Position numbers and translations under genes: made by a program. Below are positions 1 to 9,143 of a stretch of DNA of 64,000 bases, piece by piece. Source of the DNA: an uncultured Bacteroidales bacterium. GTDB taxonomy: Bacteria > Bacteroidota > Bacteroidia > Bacteroidales > P3. The first letter of the stretch is position 1. Every line of letters begins with the position of its first letter. The notes beneath the pieces are model-generated. The model did no database searches and had not been told where the DNA came from. It saw nothing but the letters and a program-made list of their open reading frames with translations. Where the stretch lies: assembly GCA_900317955.1 (NCBI GenBank), contig ONIP01000007.1, positions 62,001 to 126,000 on the forward strand, read 5' to 3'.

Positions 1-117
1 AAATTACTGCTTTTTTTTTATTTGACAAAATTTTTTTTGAAAAAAAGTTGTAATATGTTGCTTTTGTGGTGATTATTTTTTAGGTGAAGTTTGTTTTCCT
101 CTTTGATAAAACGGCTG

Positions 118-798
118 TCAGGCTTCAATTTTTTCGGTTTTTTGGTTAGTTTCCTCGATGGACTCTGATTTGGGAGTCTTTTGTTTAGAACTATCTAATA
201 ATAAGTATATTAAAATCCAAATAACCCCGATGGTGATAGCGGCATCCGCGACATTGAAGATGGCGTTGAAGAAAGCGAAGTGCTCACCTCCGCAGAAGGG
301 AACCCATTCAGGCCAAGTGAATTCAAACAGAGGGAAATAGAACATGTCAACCACACGTCCTTGAAGAAGCGGGGCGTAGCCACCTTCGGGCGGGAAGAGT
401 TGTGCCACATTATAGTAGCTCTCGTTGAAGATGAGACCATAGAAGAAACTGTCGATGAGGTTGCCTATGGCACCGGCTAAAATCAGGGTGAGGCATATTG
501 CCATAGGTTTGCGCATACCGCGGTTCATTTTATGAAGTATGAACCAAAGCAGGGCACCCGATGCAAAGAGTCGGAACAGTGTGAGGATGATCTTGCCTGC
601 GCTGCCACCCAGTTTCATACCGAAGGCGAACCCTTCGTTCTCCACAAAATGAAGCCTGCACCAGTCGCCAATCAGCGGGATGTCCTCGCCGATTTGCATG
701 TGTGTCTTAACCCATATCTTGACTATTTGGTCGACGACCAGAATGGCACCGAGGAGGTACCACACGAAAGCATATTGTTTTCTTGTTTCTTTGTCCAT
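118..798 (-). CDS. lspA: Lipoprotein signal peptidase (signal peptidase II)
   Basis: Inner-membrane aspartyl protease that removes the signal peptide of prolipoproteins after lipid attachment to the +1 cysteine. The 226-residue protein has four hydrophobic segments. The catalytic aspartates are visible as D151 in GRVVDM and D185 in FNVADAAI, and GNLID (112-116) matches the third conserved box. It is longer than proteobacterial LspA (about 165 aa) because of a loop around residues 120-175 and a charged C-terminal tail, as is usual in Bacteroidetes. The ATG at 798 puts the first membrane segment directly after a short charged N-terminus. A housekeeping gene, not obviously linked to its neighbours. 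Confident. Confidence 0.95.
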   Translation of the reverse strand: MDKETRKQYAFVWYLLGAILVVDQIVKIWVKTHMQIGEDIPLIGDWCRLHFVENEGFAFGMKLGGSAGKIILTLFRLFASGALLWFILHKMNRGMRKPMAICLTLILAGAIGNLIDSFFYGLIFNESYYNVAQLFPPEGGYAPLLQGRVVDMFYFPLFEFTWPEWVPFCGGEHFAFFNAIFNVADAAITIGVIWILIYLLLDSSKQKTPKSESIEETNQKTEKIEA

Positions 799-935
799 GA
801 TTATGCAATAACATGGGTTGGTGAAAAATATTGTTTGGGGTGTGAAATTTTTTCTTCTATAGGGTTGTGAAGAATGGGGATGTGCTTGGGGCGATTGGGT
901 CTATCGGATGGGGTGAGGTGTGGCTGAATTTAGTA

Positions 936-1028
936 GTGTGCCTTCAGCACACAGAGATAGAGGTATGTCTACCCCACACTGCATTTCGTTTTGTGCGGGG
1001 TTAATAGGATTACGTGCTGTTAGCACGT
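936..1028. repeat. Three-hairpin intergenic repeat, copy 1
   Basis: Lies in the gap between lspA and the DUF3109 gene. Left hairpin GTGTGC/GCACAC at 936-952, central hairpin with CCCC and GGGG ends at about 972-1000, the linker TTAATAGGATT, and right hairpin ACGTGC/GCACGT at 1012-1028. The same architecture recurs at 6184-6495, 14312-14414, 14452-14935 and 17370-17540. Seen directly; function unknown. Confidence 0.75.
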
Positions 1029-1080
1029 TCTTGGGGACACTAATGAGGAGGGCTCTGTTGGTGTAGTCTCTATAATTCTT

Positions 1081-1653
1081 TCAACGGTGTTGGGGATTGG
1101 AGCACTGTTCGAGGAGTTCGTCGTACCAATCTTGGCCGAAACGGCGTATTAAGGGTTCTCGAAGGTATTGATAGAGGGGGACGCCGCATTCGTTGCCTTT
1201 TTTTACGGCACAGCTGCAGACGTCCCAGCGGTGATAGTTGACAGCGGTGAATTCGCCGTATTCGTCAACGCGGATTGGGTAGAGGTGGCAGGAGACGGGT
1301 TTGATGAAGTCGGTCTTGCCGTCGCGGTAGGCTTGCTCGATGGCGCAGAGGGCGGTGCCGTCGGGAGCCCAAGCCACGTAGGCACATTCGCGGTTGTTGA
1401 CGAGCGGGGTGCAGGGTTCGGCGGCGTTGTCGAGGGTGGAGACGCCTTGTTCAGCGACGGCTTGCAGTCCTTCGGGGGTCATGTAGGGTTGCACTTGGGG
1501 CAGGATGCGCTGGAGGATGGGTATTTCCTCTTCGAGAAGGGGTGCGCCATAGTCGCCTTCGATGCAGCACTCTCCTTTGCATTGGGAAAGGTCGCAGCAG
1601 AAGCGGCATTCGGCTATGTCGTCGGAGACGATGCTTTCTTTTACTATCAGCAT
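1081..1653 (-). CDS. DUF3109 family cysteine-rich protein
   Basis: 190-residue protein of the DUF3109 family, common in Bacteroidetes. Cysteines cluster near the N-terminus (CRFCCDLSQCKGECC, from residue 16) and again at CHLYPIR and CSC, a spacing that suggests bound metal or an Fe-S cluster, as in the related YkgJ-type zinc or iron proteins. No signal peptide, so probably cytoplasmic. The biochemical role is unknown. It runs in the same direction as the dehydrogenase gene at 1727 after a 73-base gap containing short imperfect repeats of the form TTTCTAAGATT. Family assignment is confident, function is not. Confidence 0.85.
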   Translation of the reverse strand: MLIVKESIVSDDIAECRFCCDLSQCKGECCIEGDYGAPLLEEEIPILQRILPQVQPYMTPEGLQAVAEQGVSTLDNAAEPCTPLVNNRECAYVAWAPDGTALCAIEQAYRDGKTDFIKPVSCHLYPIRVDEYGEFTAVNYHRWDVCSCAVKKGNECGVPLYQYLREPLIRRFGQDWYDELLEQCSNPQHR

Positions 1654-1726
1654 GAGGGGGTTCCTTTTTTGGATTTCTATGATTTTTTAGGAATTTCTAA
1701 GATTACCTAAGAGTTTCTAAGATTGA

Positions 1727-2689
1727 TTAGGGGTTTCTGTGATTGGGTAGGGATAGGGTTTCTATTATCTTTTGGGCTAGGACGCTGGCGAGTTTTTCTT
1801 TAGATTCTACGGTCCAACCGGCGACGTGAGGGGAGAGAACTGTGCGGGGGGAGTTGAACAGGTAGCGGAAAGCGTCGGGCAGGTGGTCGAGGTCGAGGCC
1901 GTCGCGGGTCATGTCTTCGTACTCTATGACATCGAGGGCGGCACCGAGCATGTGTCCGTTGTCGAGTGCGCGAACTAGGCTGGGGGTGTCCACTACGGCA
2001 CCACGGGAGGTATTGATGAGGTGGAAGGGATGGCGGAAACGCTGGATAAAGGAGTCGTTGACCATGTGGCGGGTTTCGGGTGTGAGGGGTACGTGGAGGC
2101 TGAGGACTTGGGCACGTTCCTGCAGTTGGGAGAGGGAGACTTCCTGGACGTAGGCAGGGGCGTAGCCGGAGGGTTTGTATTTGTCGTAGGCGATGACGGT
2201 GCAGTCGAAGCCTTGAAGCCGTTGGGCAAAGGCACTGCCCATATTGCCGAAGCCGATGATGCCGACGGTGCGGCCTTTGAGTTCGAGCCCGCGGTTGGCT
2301 TCGCGTTGCCAAAGACCTTGACGAACTTCGGCATCGGCGCGGGCGATATTGTTGAATAGTGCGAGGAGGAGGCCGAGGGCGTGTTCGCCTACAGCGTCGC
2401 GATTGCCTTCGGGGGAGTTGAGGCAGCGGATGCCGAGGCTTTCGGCATAGTTTACATCGATGGTCTCCATGCCGGCACCGAGGCGGCCGATGCAACGGAG
2501 ATGGCGGGCGTGGTCGAGGAAGGGACGGTCGATGATGACTTTGCTGCGGACGACGAGAGCGTCGAACTGGCTGATGACGCAGAGCAGGGCGTTGTAGTCG
2601 AGGGAGGTGTTGACGGTGACCTCATGGCCGGCTTGGCGCAGGAGGTCGTGGAGGATGGGGTGGGTGTTGTCTGTGACGAGGATTCTCAT
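1727..2689 (-). CDS. D-isomer-specific 2-hydroxyacid dehydrogenase (phosphoglycerate/erythronate-4-phosphate dehydrogenase-like)
   Basis: NAD-dependent oxidoreductase of about 320 residues with the two-domain 2-hydroxyacid dehydrogenase fold. The Rossmann motif GIIGFGNMG is clear, the catalytic Arg lies in NTSRGAVVD, the Glu in the DVIEYED region, and the catalytic His in LSPHVAG. The start at 2689 (MRILVTDN) was chosen because it gives a normal first beta strand; the upstream alternative at 2743 would overlap the end of the DUF4249 gene. The substrate cannot be fixed from sequence: 3-phosphoglycerate or 4-phosphoerythronate are the usual options. It follows the DUF4249 gene by 10 bases, so it may be co-transcribed. 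Confidence 0.85.
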   Translation of the reverse strand: MRILVTDNTHPILHDLLRQAGHEVTVNTSLDYNALLCVISQFDALVVRSKVIIDRPFLDHARHLRCIGRLGAGMETIDVNYAESLGIRCLNSPEGNRDAVGEHALGLLLALFNNIARADAEVRQGLWQREANRGLELKGRTVGIIGFGNMGSAFAQRLQGFDCTVIAYDKYKPSGYAPAYVQEVSLSQLQERAQVLSLHVPLTPETRHMVNDSFIQRFRHPFHLINTSRGAVVDTPSLVRALDNGHMLGAALDVIEYEDMTRDGLDLDHLPDAFRYLFNSPRTVLSPHVAGWTVESKEKLASVLAQKIIETLSLPNHRNP

Positions 2690-2699
2690 GATGAGGTTG

Positions 2700-3662
2700 C
2701 TATTTAATAAGATTGATGGGCTGGACGACAGCGGATTGGGCACCGAGGATGCCTATTCCGCCATGGACGTTGCTGTGGATTTGGACAGGCTCGGAAATGA
2801 AGCCCAGAATGTCGTTGCTTTGGGATTGTTTGTTTTTTGTGATGAGATGGAGGTAGGTGTCGCGGCTAAGGGCTCTGACTTCAATGTAAGGAGTTTCCTG
2901 GCTTAAATCGGCGTAGTGGTAGCATATCTGGCCTTTGATGGTGTGATTGTGGCCATTGATGCGCTCGTCGGTGAAGAAGATTTGAGAGCCCATAGAGGGG
3001 TCGTCTTCGATGTCGAGGTTGATATGTTCGTTGGAGCCTGTGTTGTCGAAGAGTATATTGTCTTCGATGTCAAGTTCATAGTATGATTTATATTGAGTGT
3101 TGTTATTGATTGTGTATGCGCAAATCATGTAGTAGTTGTCTTGGTCGGCAGCGTCGTGGAGGGTAAAGTGGAAGTGGAGGTTGCCTTCGGCCCAGTAGTG
3201 GAGCGTGGAATCATTGGGATTGTAGGGATCGTTAGGGTATGAGTATGAATCGATGTGGATGGAGTCGGTGGCGAGGTCGGAGATATGAGGGCGGAAAGGC
3301 ATACGGCATCCGGCAGAGATTTCGCCTTTGTTGGGGATGGAGACGAAGAGGGTGAGGGTGTCGTTGTCATGAAGAACGAGGTTGGAGAGGTAGACACCGT
3401 TGTCTTTGGGGGAGAAGGAGACGGAAGGGTTGGAGCCGTTGAGTTCGACGCGTATGGAGGCGTTTTTGATGGGAGTGACGGGCGAGTTGTCGAGGAAGAA
3501 GCGGCTATAGGTGAGGCGGAGAGAGAGGGTGGAGTCGGAATTGGGGAGCGAGATAAGAACGGGCAAGGATTGGGTTTGCTGGCCGTCGAATTCTATTGTT
3601 TTGGTGCAGGCGGTTGCGAAAAGCAGGGCTGCGAGGACTGGGATTATTGCTGAATGTTTCAT
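2700..3662 (-). CDS. DUF4249 family outer-membrane lipoprotein
   Basis: 320-residue secreted lipoprotein. A short signal peptide ends in the lipobox LFATAC, so Cys19 would be lipidated and the protein held at the outer membrane. The rest is beta-rich with low cysteine content, typical of DUF4249. In Bacteroidetes this family is usually encoded directly beside a TonB-dependent receptor, as here (receptor at 3713-6103, 50-base gap, same strand). It is presumably the receptor's surface partner, by analogy with SusD-type lids, but the ligand is unknown. Family and location are confident; role is inference. Confidence 0.85.
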   Translation of the reverse strand: MKHSAIIPVLAALLFATACTKTIEFDGQQTQSLPVLISLPNSDSTLSLRLTYSRFFLDNSPVTPIKNASIRVELNGSNPSVSFSPKDNGVYLSNLVLHDNDTLTLFVSIPNKGEISAGCRMPFRPHISDLATDSIHIDSYSYPNDPYNPNDSTLHYWAEGNLHFHFTLHDAADQDNYYMICAYTINNNTQYKSYYELDIEDNILFDNTGSNEHINLDIEDDPSMGSQIFFTDERINGHNHTIKGQICYHYADLSQETPYIEVRALSRDTYLHLITKNKQSQSNDILGFISEPVQIHSNVHGGIGILGAQSAVVQPINLIK

Positions 3663-3712
3663 TGTTTTTTTTGGGGGGGATTAATTGATAGATATGATAG
3701 ATGCTGTAGATT

Positions 3713-6103
3713 TTATAGATGCCAGATGTAGCTTACTGTGGGGAGGATGGGGAAGATGGAGAGTTGTTTCAGGCTAAGGTTGCCTTCTGGCCAGGAGGTG
3801 TCGGTGAAGAGGATGTATGGGTTTTGGTGGTTGTAGAGGTTGTAGACGCTGAGGTTGATGGTCCGTTTGCCATGTTTTAGTTTCTTGTGCCAGTTGAGGC
3901 TTATGTCCATACGGTGGTAGTTAGGCATGCGGTAGTTGTTGCGAGAAGAGATGTAGTCGACGGAGTTATAGTAGTAGTTTTCGCCCATAGTGGGGTCGAA
4001 CTGCTGGAGGGCGAGGGTGGCGGCATTGCCAGAGGAGAAGACCCAGGTGAGGCTTGCGTCGAACCGTTCGCTGAACTTGTAGGTAAGAACTATGCTGACA
4101 TCGTGGCGACGGTCATATTTTGCAGGGAAGGGTTTGCCGTTGTTGAGCTCCTGGCCGGGGCGGTCGAAGAGTCGGTAGGTGTGGCTCCAAGTGTAGCCGA
4201 GCCAGCCGGTGAGTTTGCCAACTGTTTTCTGGGCAAGGAATTCCACACCGTAAGCCCAGCCGCGGCCCATGCAGACTTTATTTTCCCAACCTTGGGAGTT
4301 GCCCCAGAAGGAGGCACCGTCTTTGTATTCGAGCAGGTTGTCCATGTTTTTGTAGTAGCCTTCGACAGAAAGGTTGAGGGAGTCGAGGAGGTTGTAGAAA
4401 AGTCCGGCGGCCACTTGGTGGGAGTTCATAGGAGTGATATGAGCGGTGACAGGAACCCAGAGGTCGGTTGGGAGGGAGACGGAAGAGGTGCTGAGGAGGT
4501 GGAGATATTGGGTCATGTAGGCGTAGCCGACTTTGGCAGAGAACTTGTCGCTGAAGAGGTAGCGGCCGCTGAGACGTGGTTGGAGGGAGGGGTAGAATTT
4601 GTCCTGAACGGCGAAACCGGTAAAGTTGAGGCCGAGGTTGACTTTGAAATGGTCGTTGATGCGCCAGTCGTCCTCGAAGTAGACCATGGCTTCGTGTGCG
4701 CCGATATTGCTTTGTCCGACGATGGTGTCGATGGTGGGTGTTTCTTCACTGTTGTCGGATTCTTTGACGCTTGTTGTTTCGGGGGTGAAGTGGTGGAAGA
4801 CATAGCGAGAGCCGAATTTGATGGCGTGGTCGGGGGTCGGGGTATAGTCGAAGTCGGCATTGGTGGAGAAGTCGCGGATGCCGGAATTAAGACCCATGGT
4901 GTAATACCAATTTTCGTTACGGGTTCTGTTGACTAACTCTTCGGTAACGGAGAGATTGCTGCGGTAGCGGGTGAAGGCACCGCTGAGGTTCATGAAGAGT
5001 TGGGGGGTGAGCTCGTAGTTCCAGCGGACACTGGAGACGATGTTGCCCCAGTGGTAGCGGAAGCGTAAGAAATTATTATACATGTAGCTGTCGGCCTGCT
5101 TAAAGCGGAGGTAGATGGCGTCGTCGCCCATGTAGAAGGAGGCGTAGAGTCGGCTGCGGTCGTTGAAGCGATGGGTTACCTTAGCGTTGACGTCGTAGAA
5201 ATAATAGCCGAAGTTGATTTTGCCGATGTCGGCTTCGGTAGCGGCGATAAAAGAGATGAAAGGTTGGGCGAGGATGTCGCCGTAGGTGCGGCGAGCGGAT
5301 ATGGAGAAGGTGGTTTTTTCTTTGATGATGGGGCCTTCGAGATAGGCTTTGGCGGAGATGAAGCCGACGCTGACGCCGCCGTGGAGTTCTTTGTCGTTGC
5401 CGTTGTTGGTGGTGATGTCGAGGACAGAGGAGAGACGGCTGCCGAAGCGGGCGGGGAAGCTTCCTTTATAGAGTTGGATGTTTTTGACGGCATCGGAGTT
5501 GAAGGCAGAGAAGAAACCACCGAGGTGGTTCACATTGTACATGGGGACGCCGTCGAGGAGGAAGAGGTTCTCGTCGGGGCCGCCACCACGGACGTACATG
5601 CCAGCCGTTCCTTCACTGCCGTTCTGGACACCCGGGAGAAGCTGCACGGCTTTGACCACGTCGGTCTCGCCAAAGAGCATGGGGATGGCTTGGACTTGCT
5701 CGACAGGGATTTCGATGGCGCTGGCCTGTGAACTTTCGACGTGGGGGGTGCGCTGACCGATGATTCGTACTTCGGCGAGGGTTGTGGAGCCTTCCAATTG
5801 GACGTTGAGGCGGGTGTTTTGGTTGAGGGAGACGGGGTGAAACTGCAATTGATAGCCAACGAAAGAGATGCGAAGCACCGCCCGTTGTCCGGGGAGGGTG
5901 AGAGAGAATCGGCCATGCTGGTTGGTGACGGTGCCTTTGTGGGAGAGGGTGTCGTAGATGGTGGCTCCGATGAGGGTTTCCCCCGTGCGGGCATCGGTAA
6001 CAGTTCCGGTGATGGTTTTGGATGGTGTTTGCTTGGCGATGTTCTGAGCAAAACAGAGTGTACCGACAAGTAACATCAGGAGAACGGTAAAGCTTCGTTT
6101 CAT
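3713..6103 (-). CDS. TonB-dependent outer-membrane receptor with carboxypeptidase-regulatory-like N-terminal domain
   Basis: 796-residue beta-barrel transporter. A signal peptide (residues 1-20, ending LCFAQ) is followed by a carboxypeptidase-regulatory-like domain (ITGTVTDARTGETLIGATIY, about residues 30-110). Next come a plug domain (VRGGGPDENLFLLDGVPMYN and neighbours) and a long barrel ending in the aromatic-rich tail TVSYIWHL. The start at 6103 is chosen because it begins a good signal peptide; an open extension to 6301 reads through repeat DNA and is not believed. Paired with the DUF4249 lipoprotein, it probably imports an undetermined peptide, chelate or glycan using TonB energy. Confidence 0.9.
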   Translation of the reverse strand: MKRSFTVLLMLLVGTLCFAQNIAKQTPSKTITGTVTDARTGETLIGATIYDTLSHKGTVTNQHGRFSLTLPGQRAVLRISFVGYQLQFHPVSLNQNTRLNVQLEGSTTLAEVRIIGQRTPHVESSQASAIEIPVEQVQAIPMLFGETDVVKAVQLLPGVQNGSEGTAGMYVRGGGPDENLFLLDGVPMYNVNHLGGFFSAFNSDAVKNIQLYKGSFPARFGSRLSSVLDITTNNGNDKELHGGVSVGFISAKAYLEGPIIKEKTTFSISARRTYGDILAQPFISFIAATEADIGKINFGYYFYDVNAKVTHRFNDRSRLYASFYMGDDAIYLRFKQADSYMYNNFLRFRYHWGNIVSSVRWNYELTPQLFMNLSGAFTRYRSNLSVTEELVNRTRNENWYYTMGLNSGIRDFSTNADFDYTPTPDHAIKFGSRYVFHHFTPETTSVKESDNSEETPTIDTIVGQSNIGAHEAMVYFEDDWRINDHFKVNLGLNFTGFAVQDKFYPSLQPRLSGRYLFSDKFSAKVGYAYMTQYLHLLSTSSVSLPTDLWVPVTAHITPMNSHQVAAGLFYNLLDSLNLSVEGYYKNMDNLLEYKDGASFWGNSQGWENKVCMGRGWAYGVEFLAQKTVGKLTGWLGYTWSHTYRLFDRPGQELNNGKPFPAKYDRRHDVSIVLTYKFSERFDASLTWVFSSGNAATLALQQFDPTMGENYYYNSVDYISSRNNYRMPNYHRMDISLNWHKKLKHGKRTINLSVYNLYNHQNPYILFTDTSWPEGNLSLKQLSIFPILPTVSYIWHL

Positions 6104-6183
6104 TGTTTTCTTATCTGATTTTAAAAGAGGGTGACAATAATATGACTTGATAATATAGTGTGGATTGGTGGGTTTTTGAAATC

Positions 6184-6495
6184 GCGTCCCTCCGGGACGC
6201 AAGGTTGCGGAGGATAGCAGCCCCAGACTGCACTTCGTTTGTCTGGGGTTAATAGGATTCAGCCTCTCCGAGGCTGTGGGAATATCATTTAGAAATGGCA
6301 TTGGGGTGTATTTTTTTGTTGATAGCAGTCCCCAGACTGCACTTTGTTTGTCTGGGGTTAATAGGATTCAGCCTCTCCGAGGCTGTGGGAATATCATTCA
6401 GAAATGGCATGGGAGCGTATTATTTTGTTGAATTGCTGCCCCCAGACTGCATCTCGTTTGTCTGGGGTTATTAGGATTCTGCCTTTTCGGGGCAG
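6184..6495. repeat. Three tandem copies of the hairpin repeat (about 109-110 bp period) in the 6104-6585 gap
   Basis: The 482-base gap between the TonB receptor and the channel gene holds a lead hairpin GCGTCCC/GGGACGC (6184-6200). Three tandem units follow, whose central hairpins CCCCAGAC/GTCTGGGG start at about 6221, 6330 and 6440. The first two units end in CAGCCTC/GAGGCTG, the third in CTGCC/GGCAG. Units 1 and 2 are nearly identical and unit 3 is more diverged, so the array grew by duplication. No gene was seen in the gap. Confidence 0.85.
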
Positions 6496-6585
6496 TTTGG
6501 TGATTGGGTCTTTTGTCGTTCATGTCTATATAGACGCGGCAAGAGCCATTTTCTTACATTATGGGTGAAATTTTATGATATGGAG

Positions 6586-7623
6586 TTACATTAAATCTTC
6601 GGAATGGACTCGGGCGGCAGGGTCGGGATTGTAGGTATTCGGGTAGGAAGGAGCGTCGGGGAGTGAATGATTGTCGGTGTTGGAATTGTCATCGTCGTGA
6701 TGGGAGTTGGAATTGGTGTCGTCGTGATGGGTGTTGGGAGTGTGGTTGTGTTGGTTGCGGTGGTGGTGACGGCGTTGTTTGTGTTCTTCGATAGTCTCGC
6801 CTGCGACGATGCCTGTGGGGACGGCAATGATAGAGTAACCGAGGAGCATGACGATGGTTGAAATGAATTGGCCGGTGGCAGTGACGGGAGCGATGTCGCC
6901 GTAGCCGACGGTGGTGATGGTGACGACAGCCCAATAGACACCGCGGGGGATGCTTGAGATGGCGGGGTTGGATTCGCCCTCAATACCGTACATGACGGCA
7001 CCGAGGATGACGGCCATGATGAATACGAACATCATGAAGATGAGTATTTTGACGCCGCTGCGTTTGAGAGAGTTGAGGAGGAAGCGGCTTTCGTCGAGGA
7101 AACGTTGCATACGGAAGATGCGGAAGATGCGGAGCATGCGCATGAGACGGAGTACGGAGAGTGTGGAAGCGGCAGGGAGCAAGAGGCTGAGCCAAGCTGG
7201 GAAGATGGAGAGGAAGTCGATGATGCCGTAGAAAGAAAGGATGTAGCGCCAGGGTTTGTTGAGACAGTAGATGCGGAGGTAGTATTCGAAGGTGAAAATG
7301 ATAGTGAAAATCCAACCGATGAGACGCATAGAGAAGGAGAACCAGCGGGCGGCTCCAGACATGCTTTCGAGCATGATGACGATGATGTTGAGTCCGATGA
7401 GGACAAGGAGCCAGATGTCGAATTTCTTGCCGGCGGGGGTATCGGATTTGAAGATGATGGTGTAGATTTGCTGCTTGGTGAGCGAGCGGAAGCGTTTAGG
7501 AAGCAGGACGGTGAAGAGGGCGCGGTGGAAAATGTCGCCGATGAAATTGATGATTTGCCGGAAGATTTCGGCGTATGGGATGTTGACAATCCAGCGGAGG
7601 ATGGCTTTAATTATTTCTTTCAT
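6586..7623 (-). CDS. Voltage-gated potassium channel (Kv-like ion transport protein)
   Basis: 345-residue membrane protein with six transmembrane segments. The S4 voltage sensor shows arginines every third residue at 159, 162, 165, 168 and 171. The pore loop carries the K+ selectivity filter TVGYGD at 238-243. After S6 the C-terminal tail from about residue 281 is extremely rich in His, Asp, Asn and Ser, including HHH and several HHDD clusters, and looks disordered and metal-binding. The channel should gate K+ across the inner membrane. The start at 7623 is a clean ATG. The tail is unusual for the family and may sense divalent metal or pH; that is inference. Confidence 0.9.
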   Translation of the reverse strand: MKEIIKAILRWIVNIPYAEIFRQIINFIGDIFHRALFTVLLPKRFRSLTKQQIYTIIFKSDTPAGKKFDIWLLVLIGLNIIVIMLESMSGAARWFSFSMRLIGWIFTIIFTFEYYLRIYCLNKPWRYILSFYGIIDFLSIFPAWLSLLLPAASTLSVLRLMRMLRIFRIFRMQRFLDESRFLLNSLKRSGVKILIFMMFVFIMAVILGAVMYGIEGESNPAISSIPRGVYWAVVTITTVGYGDIAPVTATGQFISTIVMLLGYSIIAVPTGIVAGETIEEHKQRRHHHRNQHNHTPNTHHDDTNSNSHHDDDNSNTDNHSLPDAPSYPNTYNPDPAARVHSEDLM

Positions 7624-7652
7624 TTATGATGGAATTGTATATTGACAAAGGG

Positions 7653-8942
7653 TTAAGGATTGCGTTGAAGGATGCGGAGAGTGGAGCAAGATTGGGAAGA
7701 GAGGGAGGAGATGGACTGAAGGAGGTCGTGGACTGACACCTGACGGTAGAGTTGGGGTTCGAGATTGATGAGGTCGGGATTGCCTATCATATCGTAGTAA
7801 CAAAGGCTGAGCGCGCGGTCGCTTGCTTTGTATTGGGAGAGGAGGAAGGTGTTTTCGTATTTGTTGGAGACTTTCTCGAGTTCGGAGAGGATGTCGGTGG
7901 AGTTGTTGGAGAGGTCGTGATGGAGGCATTCTATTTGTTCGAAAATGGCTTGCTGTGCTACGGAGAAGGCGGCGGGGTTGTTGTCGTTGAGTTTACCGCT
8001 AACAACAAAGAGGCCAGGGCCGAGGTCGCCTGTGATGTAAGCGTTGAGTTCGGAGAATAGTCCTGTTTCCTGGACAAGTTTGCGGTAGAGCCTTGATGAG
8101 TGACCGTTGCTGAGGATGTCGCTGAGTTTGTCGAAGGCGTAGTAGGCGGGGTTCCAGCGGTCGCACATGTGCCAGGCCATGTAGAGGGCGTTGGCAGGGA
8201 TGTCGCGGTAGATGTCCTCGTTGCGAGGCTGAGTCTGGGTGGGCTCGGAGGGGTAGAGACGATGGCGGATGTCGATGACGGGAGAGGAAGAGTCGGGGTG
8301 GATGTCGGAGAATGCCTCTTGAACCATGCCGAGGGTGTCGGAAGGTTCGATATTGCCTGCGATTGCGAGGATGGCATTGTCAGGGCGGTAGAAGCGGTGG
8401 AAGAAGGACCGAACATCGTCGAGGGTAGCTTGCTGGACATGGCGGATGTCGGCGCCGATGGTGCACCAGCGATAGGGGTGGGAGCGGTAGCAGAGGGGGC
8501 GGAGGTGCATCCATACATCGCCGTAGGGTTGGTTGAGGTATCTTTGGTTGTATTCTTCGGTGACGACGCGTTGCTGGACATCGAGGACGTTCCAATGGTT
8601 GCCGTCGGTATCCCAGTTGCCGCGCATGCGGTCGGCCTCGAGAATCAAGGCTCGTTGAAGGCCTTCGGCGGGGAGGGTGATGTAATAGTTGGTGTAGTCG
8701 TTGTTGGTGAAAGCGTTGCTTTCGCCGCCGAGTTCGTCGACGACCATGTCGAAATCGGGGAAGCGTCGTGTGCCGCCGAACATGAGGTGTTCGAAAAGAT
8801 GCGCAAAGCCTGTACGCGAAGGGTTTTCGTCGCGGGCACCGGCACAGTAGAGCAGGTTGACGGTGACAAGCGGGGTGGAGGTGTCGCGGTGGAGCAGCAC
8901 CCGGAGCCCATTGTCCAGCACGTGGTGTAGGTATTCAATCAT
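7653..8942 (-). CDS. M16 family zinc metallopeptidase (pitrilysin/processing-peptidase-like)
   Basis: 429-residue single M16 unit. The inverted zinc motif HLFEH is at residues 48-52, and the downstream acidic ligand region (VVTEEYNQ) follows about 75 residues later as expected. No obvious signal peptide, so the compartment is uncertain; many Bacteroidetes M16 peptidases of this length are cytoplasmic or periplasmic peptide-degrading enzymes. It is transcribed divergently from the polysaccharide locus; the 201-base spacer (8943-9143) is A+T-rich and must hold promoters for both directions. Peptide substrates are unknown. Family assignment is confident. Confidence 0.9.
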   Translation of the reverse strand: MIEYLHHVLDNGLRVLLHRDTSTPLVTVNLLYCAGARDENPSRTGFAHLFEHLMFGGTRRFPDFDMVVDELGGESNAFTNNDYTNYYITLPAEGLQRALILEADRMRGNWDTDGNHWNVLDVQQRVVTEEYNQRYLNQPYGDVWMHLRPLCYRSHPYRWCTIGADIRHVQQATLDDVRSFFHRFYRPDNAILAIAGNIEPSDTLGMVQEAFSDIHPDSSSPVIDIRHRLYPSEPTQTQPRNEDIYRDIPANALYMAWHMCDRWNPAYYAFDKLSDILSNGHSSRLYRKLVQETGLFSELNAYITGDLGPGLFVVSGKLNDNNPAAFSVAQQAIFEQIECLHHDLSNNSTDILSELEKVSNKYENTFLLSQYKASDRALSLCYYDMIGNPDLINLEPQLYRQVSVHDLLQSISSLSSQSCSTLRILQRNP

Positions 8943-9019
8943 AGTGGCATAAAAACGCGGAGAATTTATTATTATTGCATATTTTTTATAAAAAAAGTTC
9001 TTAATCGAAAAAAAAAACG

Positions 9020-9027
9020 TATTTTTG
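9020..9027 (+). promoter_or_regulatory. Candidate Bacteroidetes -7 element for the first polysaccharide block
   Basis: TATTTTTG fits the Bacteroidetes -7 consensus TAnnTTTG. No clean TTTG -33 box is visible 19-20 bases upstream, so the promoter is tentative. It would leave a leader of about 110 bases before ugd, long enough for a regulatory target of the UpxY-like antiterminator encoded second in the operon. Confidence 0.4.
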
Positions 9028-9143
9028 CATTTTAAAGAAAATGGCCAGTTATGCCGTATATAGGTGTGTGACTGACCGTGGCATCGCCGTGGGAGAGGAA
9101 AGGAAAAGAGGGATGCAGAAAATGTTAGAGAATAGATTGAGAA

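Noticed and set aside
3887..4936. Plus-strand open frame of 349 codons opposite the TonB receptor
   Set aside because: Shadow of the real gene caused by its base composition; valine/alanine/glutamate-rich and without any domain.
6104..6301. Upstream extension of the TonB receptor by 66 codons
   Set aside because: Reads through repeat DNA and would bury the signal peptide.
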